Notes: a model not told the origin generated them from the sequence alone. A DNA stretch of 46,805 nt from Pseudomonadota bacterium (GCA_030538605.1 JAUNTQ010000018.1:1-46805), one strand, 5' to 3'; positions 32,534 through 41,127 are shown, counted from the first letter of the stretch. Program-made: numbers and translations.

Positions 32534-32556
32534 CAAAACAACTTTTTATTGTTTTG
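32534..32556. promoter_or_regulatory. Perfect 8-bp inverted repeat upstream of metN
   Basis: CAAAACAA-CTTTTTA-TTGTTTTG, about 90 bp before the metN start. It could be an operator for a regulator of the methionine transporter or part of the promoter region. Its role is unknown. Confidence 0.35.
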
Positions 32557-32591
32557 AGTGTTTAAGGGTTTGCCCTAGGATCGCGCCCTTG

Positions 32592-32619
32592 CCGCCCGCC
32601 CTGGGCGGTTTGTGTTTTG
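32592..32619 (+). terminator. GC hairpin with U-rich tail in the metN leader
   Basis: CCGCCC-GCCCT-GGGCGG followed by TTTGTGTTTTGG. The 6-bp stem with a T-rich tail looks like a weak intrinsic terminator 28 bp before the metN ATG. It could be an attenuator or simply the end of a transcript from upstream. Confidence 0.35.
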
Positions 32620-32646
32620 GCCTTTTTCAAAAGCGCGTATCTGCCC

Positions 32647-33813
32647 ATGTCGTCTTCTTCTCTTCTCGCCGCAGCGCCTTTGGCGCAGCCGCAGGCCCCG
32701 CGCGTGGCGTCGCCAGGTGCGGCGCTGGCCGCGCCCATGATCGGGCTGGACGGGATCGATCTGGATTACCCTGGCCCGCGCGGGCCGGTGCGCGCGCTGC
32801 ACGGTGTGAGTCTGCGCATCGAGCCGGGCGAGGTGTTCGGCATCATCGGGCGCAGCGGCGCGGGCAAAAGCTCGCTGGTGCGCTGCATCAACCTGCTCAA
32901 CCGACCCACGCACGGCCAGGTGCGCGTGGCGGGCACGGATTTGACGGCGCTCAACGCCAATGGCCTGCGCGCGGCGCGGCGCGACATCGGCATGGTGTTC
33001 CAGCACTTCAACCTGCTGTCTTCCCGCACGGTGGCCGACAACGTGGCGCTGCCGCTGGAGCTGGCGGGCATGGGCAAGGCCGACATCCGCGCGCGCGTGG
33101 AGCCGCTGCTGAATCTGGTGGGCCTGGCCGCGCTGGCCGACCGCTATCCGGCGCAAATCAGCGGCGGGCAGAAGCAGCGCGTGGGCATTGCGCGCGCGCT
33201 GGCCAGCCAGCCGAAGGTGTTGCTCAGTGATGAGGCCACCAGCGCGCTTGACCCCGAGACGACGCGCTCGATTCTGGCGCTGCTGCAAAAAATCAACCGC
33301 GAGCTGGGCCTGACCATCGTGCTGATCACGCACCAGATGCAGGTCATCAAGCAGATCGCCCACCGCGTGGCCGTGATGGAGGCGGGCCGCGTGGTGGAGC
33401 AGGGCGCGGTGCTCGACGTGTTCACCCGCCCGCGCGAGGCCATCACGCGCAGCCTGATCGACGAAATCCTGCCGCAAAGCCTGCCTGCCAGCGTGCGCAC
33501 GCACACGGCGCGGCTGCGTGCGGCACTGCCTGCGGGGCGCGACGGGCGGCTGCTGCGCCTGGTGTACGCGGGCGAGCGGGCCGAGCAGCCGCTGCTGTCG
33601 CGCCTGATTCGCGAGCACGGCGTGGACGTGAGCATCCTGCATGGGCAGATGGACGAAATTCAGGGCAGCACCTTTGGCGCGCTGGCGATCTACGCCAGCG
33701 GCCCCGCGCCTGCGGTGCAGGCCGTGGTGCAGGGGCTGACGGCCAGTGGCGTGCAGGTGCAGGACGCCACAAGCGAAGCCACCGAAGCCACCACGAATAG
33801 CCAGGAGGGGTAA
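32647..33813 (+). CDS. metN: Methionine ABC transporter ATP-binding protein
   Basis: A 388-residue ATPase of the D-/L-methionine importer. Walker [11 protein letters not shown]-loop [17 protein letters not shown], signature [16 protein letters not shown], Walker [17 protein letters not shown] and switch His ITHQMQVI are present. The C-terminal NIL domain (about 300-370: [38 protein letters not shown]), which binds methionine and inhibits transport in E. coli MetN, is intact. The protein is about 45 residues longer than E. coli MetN. The first 30 residues are Ala/Ser/Pro-rich and not conserved, so the true start may be the in-frame ATG at 32737 ([11 protein letters not shown]). A TTG frame at 32617 is rejected. 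Confidence 0.92.
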   Translation: MSSSSLLAAAPLAQPQAPRVASPGAALAAPMIGLDGIDLDYPGPRGPVRALHGVSLRIEPGEVFGIIGRSGAGKSSLVRCINLLNRPTHGQVRVAGTDLTALNANGLRAARRDIGMVFQHFNLLSSRTVADNVALPLELAGMGKADIRARVEPLLNLVGLAALADRYPAQISGGQKQRVGIARALASQPKVLLSDEATSALDPETTRSILALLQKINRELGLTIVLITHQMQVIKQIAHRVAVMEAGRVVEQGAVLDVFTRPREAITRSLIDEILPQSLPASVRTHTARLRAALPAGRDGRLLRLVYAGERAEQPLLSRLIREHGVDVSILHGQMDEIQGSTFGALAIYASGPAPAVQAVVQGLTASGVQVQDATSEATEATTNSQEG

Positions 33814-33818
33814 ACGCC

Positions 33819-34490
33819 ATGTTCGACAACTTTTCATCCGCCATGCTGGCGCTGTTTGCCACCTCGCTGTGGGAGACGGTGGTGATGGTGGGCATCTCGG
33901 GCGTGGCGGGCGCGGCCATCGGCATTCCGCTGGGCGTGTTTTTGCGTCTTACCGACCAGGGCGGCGTGCTGCAAAACGGGCCGCTGAACAAGGTGGTGGG
34001 CGGCGTGGTGAACGCCGTGCGCTCGACGCCTTTCATCATCTTGCTGGTGGCCATCATTCCGTTCACGCGCTTCATCACCGGCTCGTCCATCGGCACGGCA
34101 GCGGCGGTGGTGCCGCTGACGATTGCGGCAGCGCCCTTTGTGGCGCGGCTGGTCGAGGCATCGCTGCGCGAGGTGGACGCGGGCCTCATCGAAGCTGCGC
34201 AGGCCATGGGCGCCAGCACCCCGCAAATCGTGTTCAAGGTGCTGCTGCCCGAGGCGCTACCCGGCATCGTGGCGGGGCTGACCATCACGCTGGTCAGCCT
34301 CACGGGCTACTCGGCCATGGCCGGTGCCATTGGCGGCGGGGGGCTGGGCGATCTGGGCATTCGCTATGGCTACCAGCGCTTCTTGCCCGACGTGATGCTG
34401 GCCGTGGTGCTGGTGCTCATCGTGTTCGTGCAGCTCATCCAGAGCCTGGGCGACTGGGCCGTGCGGCGCATGAACCACAAGGCCCCCTGA
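33819..34490 (+). CDS. metI: Methionine ABC transporter permease
   Basis: A 223-residue inner-membrane permease with five or six helices. It begins MFDNFSSAMLALFATSLWETVVMVG, then GIPLGVFL, VVNAVRSTPFIILLVAIIPFTRFITGSSIG (split over about 65-95), and the EAA loop GLIEAAQAMGASTPQIVFKVLLPEALPGI that docks with MetN. The length matches MetI (217-225). AGGAGGGG precedes the ATG; the gap to metN is 5 bp. A palindromic repeat separates it from metQ. Confidence 0.95.
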   Translation: MFDNFSSAMLALFATSLWETVVMVGISGVAGAAIGIPLGVFLRLTDQGGVLQNGPLNKVVGGVVNAVRSTPFIILLVAIIPFTRFITGSSIGTAAAVVPLTIAAAPFVARLVEASLREVDAGLIEAAQAMGASTPQIVFKVLLPEALPGIVAGLTITLVSLTGYSAMAGAIGGGGLGDLGIRYGYQRFLPDVMLAVVLVLIVFVQLIQSLGDWAVRRMNHKAP

Positions 34491-34516
34491 GTCGGCCTGT
34501 GCATGCGCACATCTTC

Positions 34517-34598
34517 GTAGGCTGGGTAGAGCGCAGCGAAACCCGGCAAGCCGGTTCGCCAGAGCGCTGGGTTTCGCCTGCGGCTCTACCCAGCCTAC
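34517..34598. repeat. GTAGGCTGGGTAGAG palindromic repeat, copy 4 of 6 (inside the met operon)
   Basis: GTAGGCTGGGTAGAGCGCAG on the left, CGGCTCTACCCAGCCTAC on the right. It lies between metI and metQ, 27 bp after the metI stop and 34 bp before metQ. Confidence 0.88.
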
Positions 34599-34632
34599 GG
34601 GCTTTCGTTTTTTCAACCCAAGGAGTTTTCTC

Positions 34633-35433
34633 ATGAACAAACGTCTGTGGCTGCAAACCGTCGCCGCCCTGTCCCTGTCGGCCAGTCTGGCGGGCGCGGC
34701 GCTGGCGCAGGACAAGCGCAGCATCAAGGTGGGCGTGACGGCGGGGCCGCACGCGCAGGTGATGGAGCAGGTCAAGCAAGTGGCCGCCAAGGAGGGTCTT
34801 GCCATCCAGATCGTCGAGTTCAGCGACTACGTGCAGCCCAATGCCGCGCTGTCCGCAGGCGATCTCGACGCCAACAGCTACCAGCACCAGCCCTATCTTG
34901 ACCAGCAGGTGAAAGACCGCGGCTACAAACTCGTCAGCGTGGGCCGCACGGTCAACTTCCCCATCGGCATCTACTCCAAAAAGGTCAAGAAGCTGGACGA
35001 GTTGAAAAGCGGCGCGCGCTTTGGCATCCCCAACGACCCCACCAACGGCGGGCGAGTGCTGCTGCTGCTGCAAGAGCAGGGCCTCATCAAGCTGAAGGCG
35101 GGCGCGGGCCTGCGTGCCACGCCGCTCGACGTGGTGGACAACCCCAAGCGCCTGCGCTTCGTCGAGCTGGACGCCGCCCAACTGCCGCGCTCGCTCGATG
35201 ACCTGGACGCCTCGGCGGTGAACACCAACTTTGCCCTGTCTGCCGGGCTGAATCCGCAGCGCGACGCCATTGCGCTGGAAAGCGAGAAAAGCCCTTACGT
35301 GAACGTGCTGGTGGTGCGCGAGCAAGACAAGGGCCAGCCCTGGGTAGCTGCGCTGGTCAAGGCTTACCAGTCGGAGCCGGTGCGCAAGTTCATTCAGGAC
35401 GAGTTCAAAGGCTCGGTGCTGGCGGGTTTCTGA
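34633..35433 (+). CDS. metQ: Methionine-binding protein of the MetNIQ transporter (NlpA family)
   Basis: A 266-residue periplasmic binding protein of the NlpA/MetQ family. After the signal peptide (MNKRLWLQTVAALSLSASLAGAALAQ) come IKVGVTAGPHAQVMEQVKQVAAKEGL, IVEFSDYVQPNAALSAGDLDANSYQHQPYLDQQ, RFGIPNDPTNGGRVLLLLQEQGLI and ALDDVDAA-like SLDDLDASAVNTNFAL. Unlike E. coli MetQ there is no lipobox Cys at the cleavage site (ALAQ), so this is predicted to be a soluble periplasmic protein rather than a lipoprotein. AAGGAG precedes the ATG. Confidence 0.94.
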   Translation: MNKRLWLQTVAALSLSASLAGAALAQDKRSIKVGVTAGPHAQVMEQVKQVAAKEGLAIQIVEFSDYVQPNAALSAGDLDANSYQHQPYLDQQVKDRGYKLVSVGRTVNFPIGIYSKKVKKLDELKSGARFGIPNDPTNGGRVLLLLQEQGLIKLKAGAGLRATPLDVVDNPKRLRFVELDAAQLPRSLDDLDASAVNTNFALSAGLNPQRDAIALESEKSPYVNVLVVREQDKGQPWVAALVKAYQSEPVRKFIQDEFKGSVLAGF

Positions 35434-35476
35434 GCTTGAGCGGCGGCGAGCGCGGCAGGCGGGATAATCCCGCCCC

Positions 35477-36424
35477 ATGAACCAGCTCGACGCCCTCAAA
35501 CAGCTCACCACCGTCGTCGCCGATACGGGCGACTTCAAGCAACTGGCCCAGTTTCAGCCGCAGGACGCCACCACCAATCCGTCGCTCATCCTCAAAGCGG
35601 TGCAAAAGCCCGACTACGCACCGCTTTTGAAAGACACCGTGGCCGCGCACCGCGGCCAGCCGCTGGACGAAGTGCTTGACCGCCTGCTTGTGCGCTTTGG
35701 CTGCGAGATCCTGTCCATCATCCCGGGCCGCGTGTCCACCGAAGTGGACGCGCGCCTGTCATTCGACGAAGACGCCACCTACACCCGCGCCGAGCGGCTG
35801 ATCGAGCTGTATCAGGCCGCAGGCGTGCCTACCGAGCGCGTGCTCATCAAAATCGCCGCCACCTGGGAAGGCATTCGTGCCGCCGAGCGCCTGGAAAAGC
35901 GCGGCATTCACTGCAACCTCACGCTGCTCTTTGCCTTTTGCCAGGCCGTCGCCTGCGGGCAGGCGAAGGTCAAGCTCATCTCGCCCTTCGTCGGCCGCAT
36001 CTACGACTGGCACAAAAAGGCGGCGGGCGCAGCGTGGAACGAGGCCGCGATGGCCGGGCCAAACGACCCTGGCGTGCAGTCCGTCACCCGCATCTTCAAG
36101 CACTACAAGCGCCACGGCATCGCCACCGAGGTGATGGGCGCGAGCTTTCGCAACGTGGGCCAGATCACCGCGCTGGCCGGCTGCGATTTGCTCACCATCA
36201 GCCCCGAGCTGCTCGCCCAGCTCGCTGCCAGCCACGCGCCCTTGCACAGCGCACTCGATGCCGAAGCCGCCCGCGCGCTCGATCTGCCCGCCGTGCAATA
36301 TGACGAGGCACAGTTCCGCCTGGCGCTGAATCAGGACGCCATGGCCACCGAAAAACTGGCCGAAGGCATCCGCGCCTTCATCGCCGACGCCGAAAAGCTC
36401 GACGCCCTGATGCGCGCCGCGTGA
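35477..36424 (+). CDS. tal: Transaldolase
   Basis: A 315-residue class I aldolase of the pentose-phosphate pathway that transfers dihydroxyacetone units between sugar phosphates. The Schiff-base lysine is K125 in [17 protein letters not shown]; the acid D17 is in VVADTGDF and the [11 protein letters not shown] block follows. [28 protein letters not shown] and [12 protein letters not shown] are further signatures of the long TalA/TalB subfamily. The stop TGA overlaps the pgi start by one base (TGATG), so the two sugar-phosphate enzymes are translationally coupled. Confidence 0.96.
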   Translation: MNQLDALKQLTTVVADTGDFKQLAQFQPQDATTNPSLILKAVQKPDYAPLLKDTVAAHRGQPLDEVLDRLLVRFGCEILSIIPGRVSTEVDARLSFDEDATYTRAERLIELYQAAGVPTERVLIKIAATWEGIRAAERLEKRGIHCNLTLLFAFCQAVACGQAKVKLISPFVGRIYDWHKKAAGAAWNEAAMAGPNDPGVQSVTRIFKHYKRHGIATEVMGASFRNVGQITALAGCDLLTISPELLAQLAASHAPLHSALDAEAARALDLPAVQYDEAQFRLALNQDAMATEKLAEGIRAFIADAEKLDALMRAA

Positions 36425-38046
36425 TGACCGCCCCCTGGCGCACCCGCCCGCGCTGCGACCAGACCGCCGTCTGGGCTGCGCTGCGCGCCCACCAGCAGCG
36501 CGCCTTCAGCGGCGCGCAGGCGTTTGAGCTGCGCACCGCCTTCGCCCAAGGTGCCCAGCGCGTGGCCGCATTCGCTTTCGATGCGGCTCGGATACACGCC
36601 GATCTGTCGAAAAACCTGATCGACACCACTGCCCAGCGCCTGCTGAACCAACTGGCGCACGAATGCGGCCTTGAAGCGCAGCGCGAGGCTATGCGGGCGG
36701 GCGAACGCATCAACGTGAGCGAGCAGCGGCCCGTCACGCACCTGCTCTGGCGCTGGCTGTCTGATGCGCCGCCAGCGCTCGCCAAACAAGCGCATAATGC
36801 TTCTGAAAATGAAGCGATAGACACCGCCGCCACCTTGGCCGCCGCCGCCCGCACCCGCGCCGACATGCTCGCGCTGGCCGAGCGCGTGCGCGCCGATGCG
36901 GCCATCACCGACGTGGTCAACATCGGCATCGGCGGCTCTGACCTGGGGCCGCACATGCTCGTGCAGGCGCTGCGCGCCACCGGGCAAACCAGCGGCCCGC
37001 GCGTGCATTTCGTCAGCAACATGGACGGCCACCAGCTCGCCGAGCGGCTGGCGCAGCTCGACGCGCGGCGCACGTTGTTCATCGTCGTCTCCAAAACCTT
37101 CGGCACCGCCGAAACCCTGCGCAACGCCGCATCGGCGCGCGAGTGGTTTTGCGCGCAGGGCGGCGGCGATGTGGCGCGGCACTTCATCGCCGTCAGCGGC
37201 AACCATGCGGCCGCGCGTGCCTTTGGCGCGGGCCAGTGCCTGGGCTTTGACGACGGTGTGGGCGGACGCTTCTCGCTCTGGTCGCCCGTGGGTCTGTCCA
37301 TCGCCGTGGCCGCAGGCAGCGCCGCCTTCACCGAGCTGCTGGCCGGTGCCCACGCGATGGACCTGCACTTTGTGCACACCCCGCTGGCGCAAAACCTGCC
37401 CGTGCAACTCGCCCTGCTCGACGTGTGGAATCGCAACTTCCTCGGCATGGGCAGCCGCTGCATCGCGCCTTACCACCACGGCCTGCGCCGCCTGCCTGCC
37501 TACTTGCAACAACTGGAGATGGAAAGCAACGGCAAGCGCGTCGATGCGCACGGCCAGCCGCTGGCCGTGCCCAGCGCGCCCGTCACATGGGGCGAAGTGG
37601 GCAGCAACGGCCAGCACGCCTTCTTCCAGATGCTGCACCAGGGCAGCGAAGTGGTGCCCGTGGAGTTCGTGCTGGCGCGTGAAGCCGCGCACACCCTGCC
37701 CGGCCACCATGCCAAGCTGCTCGCCAACGCGCTGGCGCAGGCGCGCGCCCTCATGCTCGGCCAGGCCAGCGCCGACGCGCCCGAGCGCCACTTCCCCGGC
37801 AACCGCCCCTCCACCGTGCTGCTGCTGCCTGATTTGAGCGCTCGCAGCCTGGGCGCACTGCTGGCCATGTACGAGCACCGCACCTTTGTGCAAGGCGCGC
37901 TGTGGGGCATCAACAGCTTCGACCAATGGGGCGTAGAGCTGGGCAAGCGCCACGCCCAGCCCATCGAAGCCGCCCTCACCGGCACCGCGCCCGCAGACGG
38001 CCTCGATGCCTCCACCGCCGCGCTGCTGGCACGGCTGAGGGCTTGA
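36424..38046 (+). CDS. pgi: Glucose-6-phosphate isomerase
   Basis: A 540-residue enzyme interconverting glucose-6-phosphate and fructose-6-phosphate. Visible motifs are VVNIGIGGSDLGPHMLVQAL, FVSNMDGHQL, FIVVSKTFGTAETL (phosphate site), GVGGRFSLWSPVGLSIA, the PROSITE signature regions around GSNGQHAFFQMLHQG (catalytic His and neighbouring residues) and SFDQWGVELGK near the C-terminus. The start at 36424 couples it to tal; GTG 36421 is possible but less likely. A low-GC stretch at 36784-36820, read as KQAHNASENEAID, resembles half-repeats elsewhere in the window and lies in a surface region between conserved blocks. Confidence 0.96.
   Translation: MTAPWRTRPRCDQTAVWAALRAHQQRAFSGAQAFELRTAFAQGAQRVAAFAFDAARIHADLSKNLIDTTAQRLLNQLAHECGLEAQREAMRAGERINVSEQRPVTHLLWRWLSDAPPALAKQAHNASENEAIDTAATLAAAARTRADMLALAERVRADAAITDVVNIGIGGSDLGPHMLVQALRATGQTSGPRVHFVSNMDGHQLAERLAQLDARRTLFIVVSKTFGTAETLRNAASAREWFCAQGGGDVARHFIAVSGNHAAARAFGAGQCLGFDDGVGGRFSLWSPVGLSIAVAAGSAAFTELLAGAHAMDLHFVHTPLAQNLPVQLALLDVWNRNFLGMGSRCIAPYHHGLRRLPAYLQQLEMESNGKRVDAHGQPLAVPSAPVTWGEVGSNGQHAFFQMLHQGSEVVPVEFVLAREAAHTLPGHHAKLLANALAQARALMLGQASADAPERHFPGNRPSTVLLLPDLSARSLGALLAMYEHRTFVQGALWGINSFDQWGVELGKRHAQPIEAALTGTAPADGLDASTAALLARLRA
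36784..36820. repeat. Degenerate half-repeat inside pgi
   Basis: AAACAAGCGCATAATGCTTC and TGAAAATGAAGCGATAG stand out by lower GC from the pgi coding sequence. They resemble the fdh1B linker segment at 8521-8566 and the AAGCGC half-repeats. The match is weak, but the placement and composition are similar. Confidence 0.35.
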
Positions 38047-38088
38047 ATCCGGCGCTTGACTCTTTTTCCTGCTGCGGCCAGCGCCTTT

Positions 38089-38172
38089 GCAGGCTGGGTA
38101 GAGCCGAAGGCGAAACCCGGCAAGCCGGCGCGCGAAAGCGCTGGGTTTCGCCTTCGGCTCTACCCAGCCTAC
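38089..38172. repeat. GTAGGCTGGGTAGAG palindromic repeat, copy 5 of 6
   Basis: GCAGGCTGGGTAGAGCCGAA on the left (one base changed in the first triplet), TTCGGCTCTACCCAGCCTAC on the right. It lies 42 bp after pgi. Confidence 0.88.
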
Positions 38173-38283
38173 GCGGTGGTGGGTGGTTCAGCGTGTCGGG
38201 GAAATCGCTCATGCGACGCACCATGAGAGGCGTGTGCAGATCATCGTAGGGGGGCTTGGCTCTCACGCGGTTGAATATTCTAT

Positions 38284-38359
38284 AGCTGTTCGCGCAAGTT
38301 ATAAAACGATTTCAGATATAAAACATTGTGAAATCGTTCAATAACATACGCAAACAGCT
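38284..38359. repeat. 76-bp AT-rich palindrome, copy 4 of 5
   Basis: Begins AGCTGTTCGCGCAAG and ends CATACGCAAACAGCT, with inner arms AAAACGATTTCA and TGAAATCGTTCA. It abuts the L,D-transpeptidase gene: the last base of that gene's stop codon is the outermost base of the right arm. Confidence 0.88.
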
Positions 38360-39387
38360 CATCTTTTCAAAGACCACACCGCCGCATGCACGTTGCTCAC
38401 CGCAGGCAGGGCGCTGGCCAGCAAGGTGCTGCCGGGCGTGAGCTGCGTGCGCAGCCGCTCGGCAAAGTCGCCCGCCGTGGGCAGCACCTGCCGCCACAGC
38501 GCAGCGTCTGCCTGCATGCCGTGCGGGCCGGGTGCATGCCACGCGCCATCGGGCGTCCAGCTGAAAACGCTTTGCCCGCCCAAGGCTTGCGCCGTGGCGC
38601 TGGCGGGCAGCGCCGCCGCGGCCAGCACCTGCCCCTCGCGCAGCACGAACAGCCGCCGCTGCGACCAGCTGGCCAGCAGCGACAGCGGGGCCGCAGGCGC
38701 GGGCGCAGCCACCGGGGCACTGGCCGGAATGCTGGCAGGCGAAGGCGCTGCAGGTGCCCACCAAGGCCTGGTGGCCACCATTTCGGGCAACAGCAGCGGC
38801 GCGCCCTGCGTGTCGATGGGCGCGAGCAGCGTCAGTGGCCGATGCACGTCGGTCGGCGCTTGCCGCAGCACCGCCACCGTGTCGCCCCGCTTGAGCGCGC
38901 CAAACAGGCGCGGCGCAAAGTCCATCGGCAGGCGAATGCAGCCGTGCGACGCGGGGTAGCCCGGCAGCGCGCCGCCATGAAAGGCAATGCCGCCCCAGGT
39001 CAGCCGCACCATCCAGGGCATGGGTGCGTTGTTGTAAAGGTTGGAGCGGTGGTGCCGCCGCTTTTCCAGCACCGTGAACAGCCCCGTGGGCGTGCCGTGC
39101 CCCGGCTTGCCGGTGCTGACGCTGGAGTAACCCACGGCCACGCCGTTTCGGTACACCTGCACGTGCTGCGTGTGCAGATTGACCATTGCCACCACCGGCC
39201 CGGCAGCGGGCACCACATCGGGCAGCCAGAAGGACTTGCCCGGCGCGATGGGGTAGTTGGCCGTCTGCCGCGCCCGCCGCTGCTGCGCCCATGTGGCGGC
39301 AGGCAAGGCCATAGCTCCCGAAGCAGCCATCAGAGCCAGCCACTGGCGGCGTGGCAGGGAAGCGGTGGGGCAGGGCGCAGCGAACAT
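38359..39387 (-). CDS. L,D-transpeptidase (YkuD domain), exported
   Basis: A 342-residue periplasmic enzyme. The N-terminus has a twin-arginine-like stretch and hydrophobic segment (SLPRRQWLALMAASGAMALPAATWA). The catalytic YkuD domain follows at about 40-190, with VNLHTQHVQVYRNG, STGKPGHGTPTG, the conserved FHGG and the active-site SHGCIRL (Cys nucleophile). The C-terminal 150 residues are Ala/Pro-rich without a recognised domain. Such enzymes make 3-3 crosslinks in peptidoglycan or attach lipoproteins to it. The ATG at 39387 is preferred to a TTG at 39399. Its stop codon (TCA on the plus strand, 38359-38361) overlaps a palindromic repeat by one base. Confidence 0.88.
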   Translation of the reverse strand: MFAAPCPTASLPRRQWLALMAASGAMALPAATWAQQRRARQTANYPIAPGKSFWLPDVVPAAGPVVAMVNLHTQHVQVYRNGVAVGYSSVSTGKPGHGTPTGLFTVLEKRRHHRSNLYNNAPMPWMVRLTWGGIAFHGGALPGYPASHGCIRLPMDFAPRLFGALKRGDTVAVLRQAPTDVHRPLTLLAPIDTQGAPLLLPEMVATRPWWAPAAPSPASIPASAPVAAPAPAAPLSLLASWSQRRLFVLREGQVLAAAALPASATAQALGGQSVFSWTPDGAWHAPGPHGMQADAALWRQVLPTAGDFAERLRTQLTPGSTLLASALPAVSNVHAAVWSLKR

Positions 39388-39463
39388 GGCGGGGCACAAG
39401 AAAGGTCACGAGAAGTGACCGATCGTAACCAAGCTGCCGAGGCCCGCGCAGGCCACGCCGTCG

Positions 39464-40885
39464 TCAGGGCGCGAACACCTTCAGGCGGTAGGTGGGTGAT
39501 TGCCCGGGGTTCTGCGTTTGCGCCTGCCGGCCTTCAAACACCAGGCTGGCCGTGGCCGCGTCCCAGCCCATCGGCGCCAAGGTGTAGGGGTTGCGCACAT
39601 CGGCAGGCGATGCGGCCAGCCACGCGGGCATGTCGGCAGGTGCCACGCCTTCGCGCAAGGCGGCCAATTGCAAAAGCAGCAGGCGGCGGTGGCCTTCCAC
39701 GTCGTGGGTGCGCTCGATGTAGGGATACATCAGCTCCGGCCCGCCGATCTCCAGCAGCGCGCGGCCCCACGGGTTGCGCAGCAGGCGGTGCCAGCCGGTG
39801 TCTTCATCCAGCAACTGGCGTTGCAGGCGCTGCACGGCGGCCAGATGGGCGTCCAACTGATCGGCCGGTGAGCGGCCCAGTTCGATGAACGCAAGCCGGT
39901 AGCGGACATCGCGGTTCAGCGTGGCGTTGGGCTGAAAGGCGAGTGGGCGCACCAGCGCCATGAGGCGGTGCTGCGCATGCTCGTGCCACGGGGCGTCCTC
40001 GCCCGGCGGAAACGCCAGCGCAGCCATGTGAAGCACGGCTGCCGTCCACTTGCGTTCGCCCATCAACGCGGGCGTCAGATCGACCGGCCCGCGCGCCAGC
40101 AGGTGCTGCCACTGCGCGGCGTAGGTGTTGGCCAGCGCGGGTTCGGCACGCAGCAGGCTGCCGATCAGGCGCTGCTGCCGCAGGTCGGCGGCCAGCGCCA
40201 CCATCGCGCCGATCAGGTGGCCCGCACCGGCCCGCAGCCGCTGGTGAAACTGCGCATTGCGGGCCAGCAGGGCCAGCGCCTGCGTGGGGTGGCCTTCGTG
40301 CCACAGCAAGGCCGCTTGCATGGACAGCAGCTCGGAAACGGCCATCAAGGTCGGGTAGTCGGGAAATTCGACCAGGATGTAGGGCGGCAGCACCTCTTCA
40401 TATACCGGCGCGTCCAGCAGCGTCAGGTAGCGCTGCAACAAGTTGGTGTGTGCGGCCAACGCGGCGCGGATGGCCGGGGCGTGTTGCACGTAATGGGCGC
40501 GGCAGCTGCTCACCTCAGCGCCGCACTGCATGGGCGACAGCTGCACCCGTTGGCGGGGGAAGGTCGCGTCGGCGAACGACTTCATCTTGCCCGTGCGCTC
40601 GAACCACTCATGACCTTGGATTTGCGCGGCAAAAAAGCGCTCACCCGCAGCGTGCGCGTCCGCGGTCGGCGGCGCGCCCAGGCCCAGCATGGTGAAGTAG
40701 CCATTGCGCCGCATCGCCTCGGGCGCGGGCGGGCTGAAGGTCAGCAGGCTCGCTGCCTCATGGTGCAAAGGCTCGTCATGCCGGTTGATCAGCCACAGAG
40801 CCAGGCCAGCGGCCAGCACCAGCAACAGCGCCCCCAGCAGCAGCCAGCCAAGCGAGTGACAGAGAGAGCGGAGGAGTTTGGGCAT
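39464..40885 (-). CDS. Conserved membrane-anchored protein of unknown function
   Basis: A 473-residue protein that I do not recognise. It has one N-terminal membrane helix (LGWLLLGALLLVLAAGLALWLI, residues about 12-33) with a basic N-tail, so the rest is probably periplasmic. The body is mostly helical and Ala/Leu/Arg-rich, with two cysteines close together (SPMQCGAEVSSCRAHY) that could form a disulfide. Helical stretches such as LLWHEGHPTQALALLARNAQFHQRL are reminiscent of TPR-like repeats. The C-terminal part (NPYTLAPMGWDAATASLVFEG, then PGQSPTYRLKVFAP) looks like a small beta domain. It ends 76 bp upstream of the L,D-transpeptidase start and reads the same way, so the two may be co-transcribed with a cell-envelope role. 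Confidence 0.75.
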   Translation of the reverse strand: MPKLLRSLCHSLGWLLLGALLLVLAAGLALWLINRHDEPLHHEAASLLTFSPPAPEAMRRNGYFTMLGLGAPPTADAHAAGERFFAAQIQGHEWFERTGKMKSFADATFPRQRVQLSPMQCGAEVSSCRAHYVQHAPAIRAALAAHTNLLQRYLTLLDAPVYEEVLPPYILVEFPDYPTLMAVSELLSMQAALLWHEGHPTQALALLARNAQFHQRLRAGAGHLIGAMVALAADLRQQRLIGSLLRAEPALANTYAAQWQHLLARGPVDLTPALMGERKWTAAVLHMAALAFPPGEDAPWHEHAQHRLMALVRPLAFQPNATLNRDVRYRLAFIELGRSPADQLDAHLAAVQRLQRQLLDEDTGWHRLLRNPWGRALLEIGGPELMYPYIERTHDVEGHRRLLLLQLAALREGVAPADMPAWLAASPADVRNPYTLAPMGWDAATASLVFEGRQAQTQNPGQSPTYRLKVFAP

Positions 40886-41019
40886 CGATCAATGCGCCTG
40901 AAAAAAGAGCTGAATGCGCATCATGGGCGTATCGGCTACGAGGCCAGTCGGACAGCCTTGCACGCCCATCGCGGCACGCTTGGGCGTGTTCAACTGCCGT
41001 TTCCAGGTTGAAGAAGCAG

Positions 41020-41096
41020 GACTTACGCAATTCAGCCAGATTTGACCTGCCGGCACCTTGGAAATGCCTGTAGGAAAGTCCCTTTTTGCGTAAGTC
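41020..41096. repeat. 77-bp element with 11-bp perfect terminal inverted repeats (possible MITE remnant)
   Basis: GACTTACGCAA (41020-41030) and TTGCGTAAGTC (41086-41096) are exact inverse complements flanking 55 bp without other structure. The GGCTTACGCAAAAACC at about 28903-28918 resembles one end. No transposase gene is nearby. Confidence 0.5.
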
Positions 41097-41125
41097 GTGA
41101 GAAGTCTTTTTTGCGCAAATCGTGA
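41076..41125. repeat. Imperfect tandem duplication of about 25 bp
   Basis: AAGTCCCTTTTTGCGTAAGT-CGTGAG is followed at once by AAGTCTTTTTTGCGCAAAT-CGTGATG. The two units differ at only a few positions. The first unit contains the right end of the 77-bp element. Confidence 0.6.
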
Positions 41126-41127
41126 TG

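Noticed and set aside
41020..41096. Full insertion sequence
   Set aside because: Only 77 bp with no transposase; at most a MITE or IS remnant.
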